Of a DNA stretch of 64,000 nucleotides, positions 16,758 to 25,031 are shown in pieces. The translations under genes and the position numbers were made by a program. Source of the DNA: Faecalibacterium sp. I3-3-33 (GTDB lineage Bacteria > Bacillota > Clostridia > Oscillospirales > Ruminococcaceae); assembly GCF_023347295.1 (NCBI RefSeq), contig NZ_CP094469.1, positions 744,001-808,000 of the forward strand. The letters are read 5' to 3'. Under the pieces are notes generated by a model. The model saw only the letters and a program-made list of their open reading frames with translations. It was not told where the DNA came from and made no database searches. Numbering within the stretch: the first letter of the stretch is position 1; each line of letters starts with the position of its first letter.

Positions 16758-17896
16758 ACAGTGTCGCCCTCCTTCCAGATCTCCTCGATCAGTTCTTGGC
16801 AGAATGCCGTCTGCTCGGCGGTCAGGGGCTGGTTGTTTTGCAGCTGGTAAAAGGCTGCCAGATGTTCCAGCGGGGAGATGCTCTCGGTGCGCTCCGGGGC
16901 GCAGATCTCCTGCTGCTGGCGGGTGCGCTGGTTGTCGTAGTCCAGCTGCATCAGGTTGGGGTAGATGACCCGCAGCCGCGCCAGCGCGTCCGGTACATCC
17001 TGCTCGTCGGTCAGGGTGATGTGCAGGTAATCGTCCACGGCGGTGCCCTCGTAGCGGCGGCGGTCGGTCAGTTCCATGTAGCTGCCGCGCAGCCCGCGCA
17101 GATCGTGCCGGGGGGTCAGGGGCGCGGTGGTGATGTGCACCTCGCCCTTTGCGCCCAGCTCCACAAAGGTGGCGCTTTTGCGCTGCCCCACTTCCGAAAA
17201 GGAATATTTCAGCGGCGTGCCGCAGTAGCGCAAGGTCTCTCGCCCCACCTTTTGCGGGCTGTGCAGATGCCCCAGCGCCACATAGTCAAAGGCATCGAAC
17301 AGGGCGGCGTCCACGCTATCCACCCCGCCCACCGAGGGTTCCTCGCTCTCGCAGGCGGCAGCACCCGCCACAAACTGGTGCGCCACCAGCACGCTGCGGT
17401 GGCCGGGGTCCGGGGTGCAGTGCCGCAGCACGCAGGCAAGGGCGTCGTTGTAGCTCTCAATAGGCTCGTCCGGCCAGACATGCCGCACCATGGCGGGCTT
17501 CAAAAAGGGCAGTAAGTACACATCCACCGTGCCGTGTGCATCCTGCAGGGGGATGGGCTGCGGCGCACCGGTGAACACCGGGCTGACGTAGACCCGGCTG
17601 TCAGCCAGCAGGGCCGAGCCAAAGGCCACTCGGTCGGCAGAATCGTGGTTGCCGCTGATGGCGAACACCGGCAGCTTCCGCGCCGCCAGTTGGGTAAGGA
17701 ACCAGTCCAGCAGCCGCACCGCTTCGGCAGGGGGAACGGGCTTGTCGTAAAGGTCGCCGGCCAGCAGCACGCCGTCCACAGGGGTCTCATCCAGCATGGC
17801 TAGAATTTGTTCCAGAATATACCGCTGATCTTCCAGCATGGAAAACTCGCACACCCGCTTGCCCAGATGCAGGTCGGATAAATGCAGAAAACGCAA
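16754..17896 (-). CDS. sbcD: Exonuclease SbcCD, nuclease subunit SbcD
   Basis: 380 aa. Calcineurin-like phosphoesterase motifs in order: LHLSDLHLGK (residues 4-13), GDLYDKPVP, SGNHDSADR, VLVAHQF and GHLHSPQ. These carry the two-metal Asp/His/Asn ligands of Mre11-type nucleases. A C-terminal capping segment has PLTPRHDLRGLRG. Translationally coupled to sbcC (ATGA overlap). Confidence 0.95.
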   Translation of the reverse strand: MRFLHLSDLHLGKRVCEFSMLEDQRYILEQILAMLDETPVDGVLLAGDLYDKPVPPAEAVRLLDWFLTQLAARKLPVFAISGNHDSADRVAFGSALLADSRVYVSPVFTGAPQPIPLQDAHGTVDVYLLPFLKPAMVRHVWPDEPIESYNDALACVLRHCTPDPGHRSVLVAHQFVAGAAACESEEPSVGGVDSVDAALFDAFDYVALGHLHSPQKVGRETLRYCGTPLKYSFSEVGQRKSATFVELGAKGEVHITTAPLTPRHDLRGLRGSYMELTDRRRYEGTAVDDYLHITLTDEQDVPDALARLRVIYPNLMQLDYDNQRTRQQQEICAPERTESISPLEHLAAFYQLQNNQPLTAEQTAFCQELIEEIWKEGDTV

Positions 17897-17989
17897 ACAG
17901 GAACACCGCCTTTCAAAAAACGCTTTGTCCTATTATAACGCAGCCGCCGCTGCACGCGCAACCAAGGAGAACAGAAAAACGGACAACTG

Positions 17990-18124
17990 CTGTTTGCCGT
18001 TGCGACCCCTTCTGTGAAAATGGGACACCGGAGCGTCCGCAGACGCTCCGGTGTCCCAAAATTTAAAATGATTTTTCCGCTGAATATGGCCAAAGCGCAC
18101 GCGGAGGCCATTCCAAATCGTTTT
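17990..18124 (+). repeat. CGCA-loop dispersed repeat, copy B
   Basis: Plus-oriented copy. Cap GCGACCCCTTCTGTGAAAAT precedes the hairpin GGGACACCGGAGCGTC (18022-18037) - CGCA - GACGCTCCGGTGTCCC (18042-18057). After an AT-rich linker comes the conserved 3' domain (18076-18120) with ATGGCC/GGCCAT and CCGC/GCGG helices interleaved. It lies between two minus genes. Confidence 0.85.
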
Positions 18125-18138
18125 ACGGTCTGCGTATA

Positions 18139-18609
18139 TCAGAACATTTTCTCCCAAGTAGCGTAGCCCACGCTGCCGTCTGCCGTCAGGCCGTTGCGGC
18201 GTTGGAACCGCTGCACGGCGGCAGCGGTGGCTGCACCGTATCTGCCGTCATCCTTCAGCCGCTCGCCCAGAGAGTTGAGCTTTTGCTGCACCAGCCGCAC
18301 TGTGCCGCCGGAATCGCCGGTGTGCAGCACAATGCCGGGGTAGGGCACCTTCAGCCCGTGCTTTGCGGTGTAGCGGGTGTAGAGCACGTTCCATGTGTTC
18401 TGTCCCACCTTGCCGTCCATGTTCATTTTGTTCTTCAGCTGGAACTCCTGCACGGCACGCTGGGTGCCGACGCCGAACTTGCCGTCCGCCTTCAGCTCGT
18501 CATACCATGTGCACGCATCACGCACGCCGTTGAGCCATGTCTGAACAAGTGCCACGTCCGGCCCGGAGGAGCCGCGCTGGAGCAGGGAATAATAACCGGG
18601 AATCGCCAT
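18139..18609 (-). CDS. Protein with two peptidoglycan-binding (PG_binding_1) repeats
   Basis: 156 aa built almost wholly of two tandem repeats: LQRGSSGPDVALVQTWLN...FQLKNKMNMDGKVGQNTWNVLY and LHTGDSGGTVRLVQQKL...FQRRNGLTADGSVGYATWEKMF. The D/G-x-x-G-x-x-T-x-x-A-V-x-x-F-Q pattern binds peptidoglycan stems. No signal peptide or catalytic domain is visible, which is odd for a wall-binding protein. Export could be non-classical, or it may be a spore/cortex-associated factor given the adjacent spoIIR. Confidence 0.85.
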   Translation of the reverse strand: MAIPGYYSLLQRGSSGPDVALVQTWLNGVRDACTWYDELKADGKFGVGTQRAVQEFQLKNKMNMDGKVGQNTWNVLYTRYTAKHGLKVPYPGIVLHTGDSGGTVRLVQQKLNSLGERLKDDGRYGAATAAAVQRFQRRNGLTADGSVGYATWEKMF

Positions 18610-18658
18610 AGAGGGATCCCTCCTTTCCCTCCATGCTATGCTCCGGCGGGGTGCGGCG

Positions 18659-19294
18659 TCACCCTGCCAGCAGCACCGTCTGCCGCCGGGCGGTCAGCCG
18701 GTGCGCCCAGTCCACCAGCCGGAACCGTAGGATGTACTGCCCGCAGACAAGGTCGTTTTCGGCAGGCAGAGCGTAGCCGCCCTGCGCAAAGCTGCACAGC
18801 CCCGGGTACAGCACACACCACCAGTTGCGTCCGCTACCGCTGCCAATATCAATGCGCACGGCATCGTACCGCCCGGCGGGCAGCTGACCGGTGGGGTAGC
18901 GCCGGGCAGGGAAGTACATATTTACAAGGTACACCCGCACTGGCGCATGGATGCCCTGTGCCGCCAGTGCACGCTGCGCCGACAGCTGAAACTGCAAAAG
19001 CTGCCCTGCTGCCCATGCCCGTGCCTCCGGTGCGCTCTGCGCCGGGCACTGCTGCATCACGGCAAGCACCGCGTCCCGCACCCGGAGCTTGGCGCTCTGG
19101 TCGGTTACAGCGTTGCTGGCTGCCCGGATGTGCAGCCGCAGGGTGTCGGCGCACAGCGCAGCCCCTGCATCCAGCTGAGTGCGCCCCCAGCATAGCCCCT
19201 GCAAAGCGCCGCACAGCGCAAAGCCCGCTAGCAAGCTGGCGCACAGCAGTCGCATCTGCCGGACGGGAAGCGGTTTTGAAAAACAGCGAAGCAT
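18659..19294 (-). CDS. spoIIR: Stage II sporulation protein R (SpoIIR)
   Basis: 211 aa from the ATG at 19294. A hydrophobic N-terminal segment (LLCASLLAGFALCGALQGL) acts as signal anchor. Family motifs follow: LRLHIRAASNAVTDQSAKLR, AVRIDIGSGSGRNWWCVLYP and GLCSF. In sporulators SpoIIR is secreted from the forespore and triggers SpoIIGA to process pro-sigma-E. The ribosome site (GAGGGG) lies inside the arm of a terminator hairpin that ends at the ATG. A later ATG at 19252 is an alternative start without a good RBS. Confidence 0.85.
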   Translation of the reverse strand: MLRCFSKPLPVRQMRLLCASLLAGFALCGALQGLCWGRTQLDAGAALCADTLRLHIRAASNAVTDQSAKLRVRDAVLAVMQQCPAQSAPEARAWAAGQLLQFQLSAQRALAAQGIHAPVRVYLVNMYFPARRYPTGQLPAGRYDAVRIDIGSGSGRNWWCVLYPGLCSFAQGGYALPAENDLVCGQYILRFRLVDWAHRLTARRQTVLLAG

Positions 19295-19343
19295 AAAAAA
19301 CAGACCCCTCTTCTGGAAATGATAACCAGAGAATGGGTCTGTT
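19295..19343 (-). terminator. Terminator overlapping the spoIIR ribosome site
   Basis: On minus, AACAGACCC (19343-19335) pairs with GGGTCTGTT (19307-19299). Inside it is a second TCTGG/CCAGA helix (19330-19326 with 19316-19312), followed by a U-run that runs straight into the spoIIR ATG. It terminates the upstream UPF0210 operon and hides GAGGGG in its 3' arm. Confidence 0.7.
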
Positions 19344-19405
19344 GCAGCGGGGTTATACAAAAAACTTTCCGTCATTACTGCACAATGACGGAGAGGAAGT
19401 TCATT

Positions 19406-20773
19406 TTAGTTCTTCAAAGACTGCATGGGTGCGGGCAGGCGGCCGCCGCGGTTGATGAACACCGAGGGGTCGTGGCTGTTCACCGGCATGATGGGACCGT
19501 AGCCCAGCAGACCGCCGAAGTCCAGCACCTCACCGGCCTTGCGGCCGATGGCAGGGATGACGCGCACGGCGGTGGTCTTGCTGTTCACCATACCAATGGC
19601 AGCCTCGTCCGCGATCAGGGCGCTGATGACGGCAGGGGTGGTGTCGCCGGGGATGATGACCATGTCGATGCCCACAGAGCAGACGGCGGTCATGGCTTCC
19701 AGCTTTTCAATCGTCAGGCAGCCGATCTCGGCAGCGTGGATCATACCGGCATCCTCACTGACCGGGATAAAGGCACCGGACAGGCCGCCGACGTGGTTGG
19801 AGGCCATCACACCGCCCTTCTTCACGGCATCGTTCAGCAGGGCAAGGCAGGCGGTGGTGCCGCAGCAGCCACAGGTCTCCAGACCCATCTCTTCCAGAAT
19901 GTTGGCCACGCTGTCGCCGATGGCAGGGGTGGGAGCCAGCGAAAGGTCGATGATACCGGCGGGCACGCCCAGTGCCTTGGAGGCAAGGTTTGCCACCAGC
20001 TGACCTACGCGGGTGATCTTGAAGGCGGTGCGCTTTACAAGTTCTGCCACCTCGTCAATGGGGGCGTCCTTGGGCAGGCGTGCCAGCGCGGCGCGTACAG
20101 CGCCCGGGCCGGAAACGCCCACATGGATCTCGCAGTCCGGCTCGCCGGGGCCGTGGAAGGCACCGGCCATGAAGGGGTTATCCTCCGGGGCGTTGCAGAA
20201 CACCACCAGCTTGGCAGCGCCGATGCACTGACGGTCGGCGGTCAGCTCGCTGGCCTTCTTCACGGCCTCGCCCATCAGCTTGATGGCGTCCATGTTCAGA
20301 CCGGCCTTGGTGGCGCCGATGTTCACCGAGCTGCACACGATGTCGGTCTCGGCCAGTGCGCGGGGGATGGACTCGATCAGGCGGCGGTCACCGGCAGAAA
20401 AGCCCTTGTGCACCAGTGCGCTGTAACCACCCACAAAGTTCACGCCCACCTTTTTGCCGGCAGCGTCCAGCGTCTTTGCAAAGTCCACGGGGTCTGCCTC
20501 CGGGCAGGCACCCAGCAGCATGGCAATGGGGGTAACGCTGATGCGCTTGTTGATGATGGGGATACCGTACTCGGCACTGATGTGCTCCACGGTGGAGACA
20601 AGGTTTGCGGCCTTGGTGGTGATTTTGTTGTAGATATTCTCGCAGGCCTTCTTGGGGTCCGGGTCGATGCAGTCCAGCAGGCTGATGCCCATGGTCACGG
20701 TGCGCACGTCCAGATTATCCTGCGTGAACATCTCGATGGTCTCCAGGATATCCCCGGTGTTAAACATACTCAT
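19406..20773 (-). CDS. UPF0210/PFL-family protein (DUF711)
   Basis: 455 aa. Near-complete match to the remembered UPF0210 pattern: [45 protein letters not shown], and the C-terminal [20 protein letters not shown]. These proteins share a fold with pyruvate formate-lyase-like structures, but their reaction is unknown. Almost always encoded next to a small ACT protein, as here (24 nt gap). Confidence 0.9.
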   Translation of the reverse strand: MSMFNTGDILETIEMFTQDNLDVRTVTMGISLLDCIDPDPKKACENIYNKITTKAANLVSTVEHISAEYGIPIINKRISVTPIAMLLGACPEADPVDFAKTLDAAGKKVGVNFVGGYSALVHKGFSAGDRRLIESIPRALAETDIVCSSVNIGATKAGLNMDAIKLMGEAVKKASELTADRQCIGAAKLVVFCNAPEDNPFMAGAFHGPGEPDCEIHVGVSGPGAVRAALARLPKDAPIDEVAELVKRTAFKITRVGQLVANLASKALGVPAGIIDLSLAPTPAIGDSVANILEEMGLETCGCCGTTACLALLNDAVKKGGVMASNHVGGLSGAFIPVSEDAGMIHAAEIGCLTIEKLEAMTAVCSVGIDMVIIPGDTTPAVISALIADEAAIGMVNSKTTAVRVIPAIGRKAGEVLDFGGLLGYGPIMPVNSHDPSVFINRGGRLPAPMQSLKN

Positions 20774-20797
20774 AGCGGTTGCGGGCTCCTTTCCGGC

Positions 20798-21067
20798 TCA
20801 GATGGTGTGCATGGCGTCAAAAACTTCCTGACGGGTCACGTTGATCTGCATCCCCATCTCGGCGGCAAGCGCATCGGTGCGCTTGTGCAGCTGGTCGTGG
20901 TCAACATTGCAGTTGGAAAGGTCCACCAGCATGATCATGGCAAACATTCCCTGCAGGATGCTCTGGGTCACATCCTCGATGTTGATGTTCAGTTCGGTGC
21001 ACAGACCGGCCACCTTTGCGACAACGCCCACGGTATCGTGTCCAATGACGGTAATGAAAGCTTTCAT
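20798..21067 (-). CDS. ACT domain protein (UPF0237)
   Basis: 89 aa from the ATG at 21067 with GAGGGTGG upstream; a GTG nine nt earlier is possible. One ACT domain fills the protein: AFITVIGHDTVGVVAKVAGL, then NINIEDVTQSILQGMFAMI. ACT domains bind amino acids, so it may sense a ligand for its UPF0210 partner. Confidence 0.88.
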   Translation of the reverse strand: MKAFITVIGHDTVGVVAKVAGLCTELNINIEDVTQSILQGMFAMIMLVDLSNCNVDHDQLHKRTDALAAEMGMQINVTRQEVFDAMHTI

Positions 21068-21255
21068 GGTTTCCACCCTCGTTTTCCTTATATTGATTGG
21101 TGCCGCAAAAGGCCCGGCACACGCTTACCCTTCCAGTATAGCAGATTTAGCAAATTTTGAACACACTTTTTGTAAAAAAGAGCAGAATACAGGGGCAAAA
21201 GACATTCTATATAAAAATCAAGTGCAATCTGCCGGGGCTTGTGCTATACTTATAC

Positions 21256-21435
21256 TTAAGGCAACACCGCATAATTCCCGTCTTACGGCTTAAGCACCAC
21301 TCCGGCGGCTGCGGTACGGCATCTGCGTTGCCAAAATGCTCGATAATACACAAAGTATTATCTGTGCTTTTGGCTTAGCAGCTGCCGCACCTCACTCGCC
21401 GTATCGGCACTTAGAATTATGCGGTATTGCCTTAA
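21256..21435. mobile_element. 180-bp MITE-like element
   Basis: Ends are 22-bp inverted repeats: left begins TTAAGGCAACACCGCATAAT (21256), right ends ATTATGCGGTATTGCCTTAA (21435), differing at only one or two positions. The interior has long imperfect complementarity (for example AATACacaaaGTATT near 21345) and no coding capacity. This is the form of a non-autonomous miniature element. It sits a few bases after a TATACT box, so it would form much of the leader of the downstream lrp-type operon. No target duplication was confidently identified. Confidence 0.7.
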
Positions 21436-21481
21436 TTTCCCGCGGATTTCCGTGTAGAGGGTTGATAAGGAGTATATGACA

Positions 21482-21961
21482 ATGGAACAGCTTTTGAAGA
21501 TTCTGGAAAACAACGCCCGTCTGCCCGTGGAGGACATTGCCACCATGCTGAACAAATCCCCCGCCGAGGTGGCGGCGATGATGGATCTTGCCCGGGCGCA
21601 GGGCATCATCAAGGGCTACAAGACCCTTGTGGACTGGGAAAAGGCCAAGGTGAACCGCGTGGAGGCGGTCATCGAGCTGAACGTCAGCCCCAAAAAGAGC
21701 CGCGGATTTGATGAGATCGCCGCCACCATCGCCGCCTTTGACGAGGTGGAGAGTGTGCTGCTGATGAGCGGCGGCTACGACCTGCAGCTGGTGATCAAGG
21801 GACAGACCTTCCAGGAGATCGCCCTGTTTGTGGCAAAGCGGCTTTCGCCGCTGGACGATGTGCTGTCCACCGCCACTCATTTTGTGCTGCGCACCTACAA
21901 AAAAGAGGGGCGGCTGTATCAGGATGAAGAAATTGATGAAAGAGAGTGCACGGTGCTGTGA
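21482..21961 (+). CDS. Lrp/AsnC family transcriptional regulator
   Basis: 159 aa from 21482; an ATG two codons earlier (21476) is too close to AAGGAG (21467-21472). N-terminal helix-turn-helix: LLKILENNARLPVEDIATML with PAEVAAMMDLARAQGIIKGY. C-terminal RAM (ligand-binding) domain: EAVIELNVSPKKSRGFDEIA and VLLMSGGYDLQLVIKG. Stop overlaps the aminotransferase start (TGATG), so it likely regulates that enzyme in response to an amino acid. Confidence 0.9.
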   Translation: MEQLLKILENNARLPVEDIATMLNKSPAEVAAMMDLARAQGIIKGYKTLVDWEKAKVNRVEAVIELNVSPKKSRGFDEIAATIAAFDEVESVLLMSGGYDLQLVIKGQTFQEIALFVAKRLSPLDDVLSTATHFVLRTYKKEGRLYQDEEIDERECTVL

Positions 21962-23145
21962 TGGATTATGATAAACTGATCGCGCCTGCCGCCAAGGCCA
22001 TGCGCCCCTCCGGCATCCGCAAATTTTTCGATCTGGCCGCCGAAATGCCCGAGTGCATCAGCCTTGGCGTGGGCGAGCCGGACTTCAAGACCCCATGGGC
22101 TGTGCGCGAGGCCGGCATCGAAAGCCTTGAGCATGGCCGCACCCGCTATACCTCCAACGCCGGCTTAAAAGAGCTGCGCGCCGAGATCAGCCGGTATCTG
22201 GAGCGGCGCATGAACCTGCGCTACGACCCCATGCGGCAGATTTTAGTGACCGTGGGCGGCAGCGAAGCCATTGATATGTGCATCCGCACACTGGTAAAGC
22301 CCGGGGACGAGGTGATCATCCCGGAGCCCTGCTTTGTGTGCTACGAGCCCATCACCACCCTGTCCGGCGGCGTGCCGGTGCACGTTGCCTGCCGTCAGGA
22401 GGACGAGTTCCGTCTGCGTGCCGATGCGCTGAAGGCCGCCATCACCCCCAAGACCAAGCTGGTCATCATGCCCTTCCCCAACAACCCCACCGGTGCAGTG
22501 ATGGAGCGGGAAGATCTGGAAGCTGTTGCCGAGGTGCTGCGCGGCACCGACATCATGGTGTTGTCCGACGAGATCTACGCCGAGCTGAACTACGGCCTGC
22601 GGCCGCACGTTTCCATTGCCACCCTGCCCGGCATGGCAGAGCGCACGATTGTGGTGAATGGCTTTTCCAAGAGCTACGCCATGACCGGCTGGCGGCTGGG
22701 CTACGCCTGCGGCCCGGAGGCGGTCATTAAAATTATGACCAAGATCCACCAGAGTGCCATCATGAGCGCCCCTACCACCAGCCAGTACGCCGCCATCACC
22801 GCCCTGAAGGAGTGCGATGGCGAGATCGACCGGATGCGGGACGAGTACAATATGCGCCGCCGTCTGGTGGTGCGCAGCTTCAACGATATGGGTCTGACCT
22901 GCTTCGAGCCCCGGGGTGCGTTCTACGCCTTCCCCTGCATCAAGAGCACCGGCATGAGCAGTCAGGAGTTCTGCACAAAACTTTTGGAGCAAAAGCACGT
23001 TGCCATCATCCCCGGCGATGCCTTTGGCGCTTCCGGCGAGGGCTATTGCCGCGTTTCCTACGCTTACAGCGTGGAGCACCTGACCGAGGCGCTGAAGCGT
23101 ATCCGGGAGTTTTTGGTGGAAAACAACATCTACCACGGCAACTGA
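21961..23145 (+). CDS. Class I/II pyridoxal-phosphate aminotransferase
   Basis: 394 aa. Fold-type I features: ISLGVGEPDFKTPWAVREAG, TRYTSNAGLKELR, the MPFPNNPTGAVM loop, LSDEIYAELNY, and the Schiff-base lysine in NGFSKSYAMTGWRLG (Lys237). The C-terminal Arg for the substrate carboxylate is in YCRVSYAYS. Closest to the aspartate/aromatic aminotransferase group; exact substrate not decidable. Overlaps the Lrp-type gene by one base. Confidence 0.9.
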   Translation: MDYDKLIAPAAKAMRPSGIRKFFDLAAEMPECISLGVGEPDFKTPWAVREAGIESLEHGRTRYTSNAGLKELRAEISRYLERRMNLRYDPMRQILVTVGGSEAIDMCIRTLVKPGDEVIIPEPCFVCYEPITTLSGGVPVHVACRQEDEFRLRADALKAAITPKTKLVIMPFPNNPTGAVMEREDLEAVAEVLRGTDIMVLSDEIYAELNYGLRPHVSIATLPGMAERTIVVNGFSKSYAMTGWRLGYACGPEAVIKIMTKIHQSAIMSAPTTSQYAAITALKECDGEIDRMRDEYNMRRRLVVRSFNDMGLTCFEPRGAFYAFPCIKSTGMSSQEFCTKLLEQKHVAIIPGDAFGASGEGYCRVSYAYSVEHLTEALKRIREFLVENNIYHGN

Positions 23146-23157
23146 GGAGGAACACAG

Positions 23158-24042
23158 ATGGAACGGCGAGAGCGGAGAAACGCGGTGACCGTGCTGGCAC
23201 CGGCCAAGCTCAATCTGGCACTGGATGTAGTAGGCTTGCTGCCCAACGGCTACCATGCGCTGGACATGACCATGCAGACCATCACCCTGTACGAGCGGGT
23301 GATGCTGCGCCGCAGCACCGGGCTCAGTCTGCGTCTGCCGGGCAGCCTTGTGCAGCCCAACGATAAAAATACCGCCATCAAGGCGGCGCTGGAGTTCTTC
23401 CACTACACCGGCCTGCTGGCGGGGGTGGATATCACCATCTACAAAAACACCCCGGTGCGGGCGGGCATGGCGGGCGGCAGCGCAGACGCCGCCGCCGTGC
23501 TGGTGGGACTGAACGCGTTGTACGGCGCAAAACTTTCCATGAGCGAATTGTGCGCGCTGGGCGCAGGCATCGGTGCGGACGTGCCCTTTGCCCTGATGGG
23601 CGGCACCTGCCGGGTGCAGGGCGTGGGCGACCTGCTCAAGGCGCTGCCGCCCGTGCCGGACTGCTGGTTCACGGTGGTAATGCCGGATTACGGCGTGTCC
23701 ACCCCGGAGGCCTTTGCCGCCTATGATACCGTGGGCAGCAGCACCCACCCGGACTGTGAGGCGCAGGAAAAGGCTATCCGCGCCGGAGACTTGGATGCTG
23801 TATGCGCTGCCGCCGGTAACGCGCTGGAAGAGTGCAGCGGCGCAAAGGATAACGAAAAAATCAAAGCCCTGCTCCGGGCGCACGGCGCTGTCACCGCGCT
23901 GATGACCGGCAGCGGTGCGGCGGTGTTCGGCGTGTTCCGGGACGAAGCTGCCGCCAGAGCCGCCGCAGCGGCAGCAAAGCGGCAGTGGCCGCAGGTCTAC
24001 GTTGCGCAGCCCGACCGCGGCGGTGCACGGGTGATCCGCTAA
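23158..24042 (+). CDS. ispE: 4-diphosphocytidyl-2-C-methyl-D-erythritol kinase
   Basis: 294 aa. GHMP kinase motifs: APAKLNLALDVVGLLPNGYH at the N-terminus, the ATP loop PVRAGMAGGSADAAAVLVGL (about residues 99-118) and C-terminal ALMTGSGAAVFGVF. Phosphorylates CDP-ME in the MEP pathway of isoprenoid synthesis. Good AGGAGG, 12 nt after the aminotransferase. Confidence 0.93.
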   Translation: MERRERRNAVTVLAPAKLNLALDVVGLLPNGYHALDMTMQTITLYERVMLRRSTGLSLRLPGSLVQPNDKNTAIKAALEFFHYTGLLAGVDITIYKNTPVRAGMAGGSADAAAVLVGLNALYGAKLSMSELCALGAGIGADVPFALMGGTCRVQGVGDLLKALPPVPDCWFTVVMPDYGVSTPEAFAAYDTVGSSTHPDCEAQEKAIRAGDLDAVCAAAGNALEECSGAKDNEKIKALLRAHGAVTALMTGSGAAVFGVFRDEAAARAAAAAAKRQWPQVYVAQPDRGGARVIR

Positions 24043-24052
24043 AAAAGTATAA

Positions 24053-24100
24053 ACCTCCTTCCCGCAGGGCATACTGGCCCCAAAGGAAGGAGGTCTTTTT
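24053..24100 (+). terminator. Terminator overlapping the next gene's ribosome site
   Basis: ACCTCCTTCC (24053-24062) pairs with GGAAGGAGGT (24085-24094), followed by CTTTTT directly before ATG at 24101. The 3' arm holds the AAGGAGG needed to translate the DUF378 gene. Confidence 0.75.
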
Positions 24101-24307
24101 ATGCAGACCTTTTACAAAATCTGCCTGCTGCTGCTCATTGTGGGCGGTGTGAACTGGGGGCTCGTGGGGCTTTTTCAGTTCGACCTTGTGGGCTGGCTGC
24201 TGGGCGGCAGTACCTCGGTGTGGTCCCGTATCGTGTTTGCGCTGGTGGGCTTGGCCGCCCTTGGCTGCATTCCGAATCTGTTCAGCGAGGAACCGGAGGA
24301 AGAATAA
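24101..24307 (+). CDS. DUF378 small membrane protein
   Basis: 68 aa with two membrane helices. ICLLLLIVGGVNWGLVGLFQ followed by FDLVGWLLGG is the DUF378 signature; the tail is acidic. Function unknown. Its only ribosome site (AAGGAGG) is inside the terminator stem upstream, so read-through and unfolding would be needed for translation, unless an unseen internal promoter shortens the transcript. Confidence 0.88.
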   Translation: MQTFYKICLLLLIVGGVNWGLVGLFQFDLVGWLLGGSTSVWSRIVFALVGLAALGCIPNLFSEEPEEE

Positions 24308-24348
24308 CAAAACGGCTGCTGCACTTAACAGTGCGGCAGCCGTTTTGT
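24307..24348. terminator. Bidirectional terminator
   Basis: ACAAAACGGCTGC (24307-24319) and GCAGCCGTTTTGT (24336-24348) form a perfect 13-bp stem, extended by GCACT/AGTGC. Lies between convergent genes. Confidence 0.85.
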
Positions 24349-24355
24349 GCTTGTG

Positions 24356-25000
24356 TTATCGGTCGTTATCCACATCGTCCCAGCCGATAAGGTCGGGCAG
24401 GGTCAGCGTTTCGTCCGAGCAGTGGTGGCTTGTACGGCGCTGGTCGGTGGCCTTCGTATGGATAACCTCGCGGGCAAGCTCCCGGATGGCAATGCAGTCC
24501 TCCGGCAGGTCGGTCTGGCTGCGGCCGGAGTGGGTGAACAGAATCTGCCCCTCGTGGCCGACGATCAGGGTCATGGGCAAAATCTGCGGAGCATTGCGAT
24601 CGTAATGATAACCGGCATCCCGGGCACTTTTGTAGATGCGCTGGGCAGAAAAGCTCCAGCTTAAAAGTCCGCGTGCCTGTTCCACCCCCAGATAGCTGTA
24701 CAGCACGCCCGGCGCATCGCAGATGATGGGGAAAGGAAACTCCTTGCCCTGCGTAGCCTCGGCCACCGCGCGGGGCACTGAGCGCACCACGCACGCCAGC
24801 CGCACACCCCGCAGCCGCGGCAGGGTCTTTAAGTAGCGGGCAAGGTATTCCCGGGTGACCGGGTGGTCGAACCCGGGCAGAAAGATCATGCACAGGGGCT
24901 CGGTGCCCGCACACAGGGCGTAAAAATCGTTGCCCGGGGTGGTGGGGGTGTCAAAGGTGAACCGGGGAATGGAAGTACCAACCAGATGCTCAGAACTCAT
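24356..25000 (-). CDS. Thioredoxin-fold/peroxiredoxin-like protein
   Basis: 214 aa from the ATG at 25000 (start uncertain; ATG at 25015 is also possible and neither has an ideal RBS). LVGTSIPRFTFDTPTTPGND resembles the start of AhpC/TSA-type proteins, and LPMTLIVGHEGQILFTHSG is the beta-strand/cis-Pro region of TlpA-like folds. The usual CxxC or peroxidatic Cys is not evident at the expected site (LCMIFLPGFDHPVTREYLA has an isolated Cys). Redox function is therefore uncertain. Confidence 0.6.
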   Translation of the reverse strand: MSSEHLVGTSIPRFTFDTPTTPGNDFYALCAGTEPLCMIFLPGFDHPVTREYLARYLKTLPRLRGVRLACVVRSVPRAVAEATQGKEFPFPIICDAPGVLYSYLGVEQARGLLSWSFSAQRIYKSARDAGYHYDRNAPQILPMTLIVGHEGQILFTHSGRSQTDLPEDCIAIRELAREVIHTKATDQRRTSHHCSDETLTLPDLIGWDDVDNDR

Positions 25001-25031
25001 GCCGCAATTGCACATCCTTTCAAATGGTGAT

